Shown here: piece by piece, positions 22,351 through 23,326 of the stretch | Numbering within the stretch: position 1 is the first letter of the stretch | How the letters are laid out: every line of letters begins with the position of its first letter | Source of the DNA: VRUE01 sp035556755 | GTDB lineage: Bacteria; Actinomycetota; Thermoleophilia; Solirubrobacterales; 70-9 | Direction of reading: 5' to 3' | Assembly (NCBI GenBank): GCA_035556755.1 | Contig: DATMEP010000105.1 | Coordinates: forward strand, 1-23,326 | Length of the DNA stretch: 23,326 bases | Translations under genes and position numbers: made by a program | Notes under the pieces: generated by a model | What the model was told of the DNA's origin: nothing | Databases searched by the model: none | What the model saw: only the letters and a program-made list of their open reading frames with translations

Positions 22351-23326
22351 ATCGGGCAAAACCAGGAGATACTCGCTTCGTTTTCGTCACCGGCGGGGTC
22401 GTCTCGGCTCTCGGCAAGGGGATCGCCGCCGCCTCGATCGGACGCCTCCTCGTCTCCCGCGGCTACCGGGTCCAGCTGCAGAAGTTCGACCCCTACGTCA
22501 ACGTCGACCCGGGGACGATGAGCCCGTTCCAGCACGGCGAGGTCTTCGTCACCGAGGATGGTGCGGAGACCGACCTCGACCTCGGCCATTACGAGCGCTT
22601 CACCGACGAGAACACGACGCGGGCCTCCAACGTCACCGCCGGCTCGGTCTACAACACGGTGATCAACCGCGAGCGGCGCGGCGATTACCTCGGTGCGACC
22701 GTGCAGGTGATCCCGCACATCACCGACGAGATCAAGAACCGGATCCTGATCGTCGCCGAGTCGCAATCGGTCGATTTCGTCCTCACCGAGATCGGCGGCA
22801 CCGTCGGCGACATCGAGTCGCTGCCCTTCCTCGAGTCGATCCGCCAGCTCTACACCGACATTGGGCCGAAGCGCTGCATGTTCGTCCACCTGACGCTGGT
22901 GCCCTACGTCGGGCACGCGGGGGAACTGAAGACGAAGCCGACCCAGCACTCGGTCAACGAGCTGCGCCGGATCGGGATCCAGCCGCATGCGCTGGTCTGC
23001 CGCTCCGAGGGGCGCCTCGACCAGGGCATCCGCGACAAGATCGCGCTCTTCGCCAGCCTGCCGACCGACGCGGTCATCTCCGCTCACGACGTCGACAACA
23101 TCTACAAGGTGCCGCTCGTCTTCCGGGCCGAGGGCGTCGACGATTTGGTGCTCGATCACTTCGGCATGGAGGCGCCCTCGCCGGACCTCGCCGAGTGGGA
23201 GGAGATGGTGCGCCGCGCCGACGCCGCCGAGGGCAAGGTGCGGATCGCCCTCGTCGGCAAGTACGTGCAGCTGGCCGACGCCTACAAGTCGGTGATCGAG
23301 GCGCTCGAGCACGGTGGCTTCCACCA
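22347..23326 (+). CDS. pyrG: CTP synthase, 3' partial
   Basis: Makes CTP from UTP, ATP and glutamine. The window ends after about 326 codons of a usual 530-550. The synthetase domain is complete: FVFVTGGVVSALGKGIAAASIGRLL (with Ala where SSLGKG is usual), QKFDPYVNVDPGTMSPFQHGEV, GAETDLDLGHYERF, EIGGTVGDIES, and KTKPTQHSV. The amidotransferase domain just begins at VRIALVGKYVQLADAYKSV; its catalytic Cys-His-Glu are beyond the edge. ATG at 22347 overlaps the upstream stop. pyrG follows steA-steB in mycobacteria too, supporting the shared locus. Confidence 0.97.
   Translation, partial: MNRAKPGDTRFVFVTGGVVSALGKGIAAASIGRLLVSRGYRVQLQKFDPYVNVDPGTMSPFQHGEVFVTEDGAETDLDLGHYERFTDENTTRASNVTAGSVYNTVINRERRGDYLGATVQVIPHITDEIKNRILIVAESQSVDFVLTEIGGTVGDIESLPFLESIRQLYTDIGPKRCMFVHLTLVPYVGHAGELKTKPTQHSVNELRRIGIQPHALVCRSEGRLDQGIRDKIALFASLPTDAVISAHDVDNIYKVPLVFRAEGVDDLVLDHFGMEAPSPDLAEWEEMVRRADAAEGKVRIALVGKYVQLADAYKSVIEALEHGGFH

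Overview
The window is GC-rich bacterial DNA with dense, often 4-bp-overlapping genes, frequent GTG starts and no RNA genes that I can see. Gene content and order point to an actinobacterium. The run tlyA-nadK-recN-steA-steB(mctB)-pyrG matches the order known from Mycobacterium tuberculosis (Rv1694-Rv1699), and pepQ, efp and nusB are common actinobacterial neighbours. The style of the lineage-specific proteins and the MEP-pathway genes next to tlyA suggest a deep-branching class such as Thermoleophilia (Solirubrobacterales). That placement is inference; the phylum is much firmer than the class.

Left part (1-6288): a nearly complete Xaa-Pro dipeptidase gene, a membrane diguanylate cyclase, a convergent M42 metallopeptidase separated from it by a strong bidirectional hairpin, a small secreted protein, a large polytopic membrane protein and elongation factor P. 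A soluble PAS-histidine kinase-receiver hybrid (6339-7892) sits between efp and nusB. From nusB the genes run as a translationally coupled set: nusB, a 59-residue coiled-coil protein in the usual xseB position (with no xseA beside it), farnesyl diphosphate synthase (ispA) and DXP synthase (dxs).

Accessory segment (about 11.37-16.05 kb): it separates dxs from tlyA. It holds a saccharopine-dehydrogenase-like reductase, a SnoaL-like protein divergent from a small thioredoxin-fold protein over a 16-bp inverted repeat, a lipoprotein, two small membrane proteins, several structured non-coding stretches, and two direct copies of an identical 24-bp sequence 4,222 bp apart. The left copy lies about 100 bp after dxs and the right copy about 360 bp before tlyA. 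The 418-bp gap before tlyA is less GC-rich and carries a perfect CRP-type palindrome.

Right part (16053-23326): tlyA (rRNA 2'-O-methyltransferase/hemolysin family), NAD kinase, RecN, the cell-division pair SteA/SteB, an MraY/WecA-superfamily membrane transferase, and the first 60 percent of CTP synthase. Several adjacent genes overlap by 4 bp and are probably one transcript. Many genes with an upstream gap have a TANNNT hexamer 6-8 bases before the start codon, which suggests widespread leaderless transcription. No phage, transposase, toxin-antitoxin, CRISPR or defence genes were seen. The main candidates for something undescribed are the repeat pair, a promoter/leader-peptide/hairpin arrangement at 15.02-15.23 kb, and the regulatory region before tlyA.
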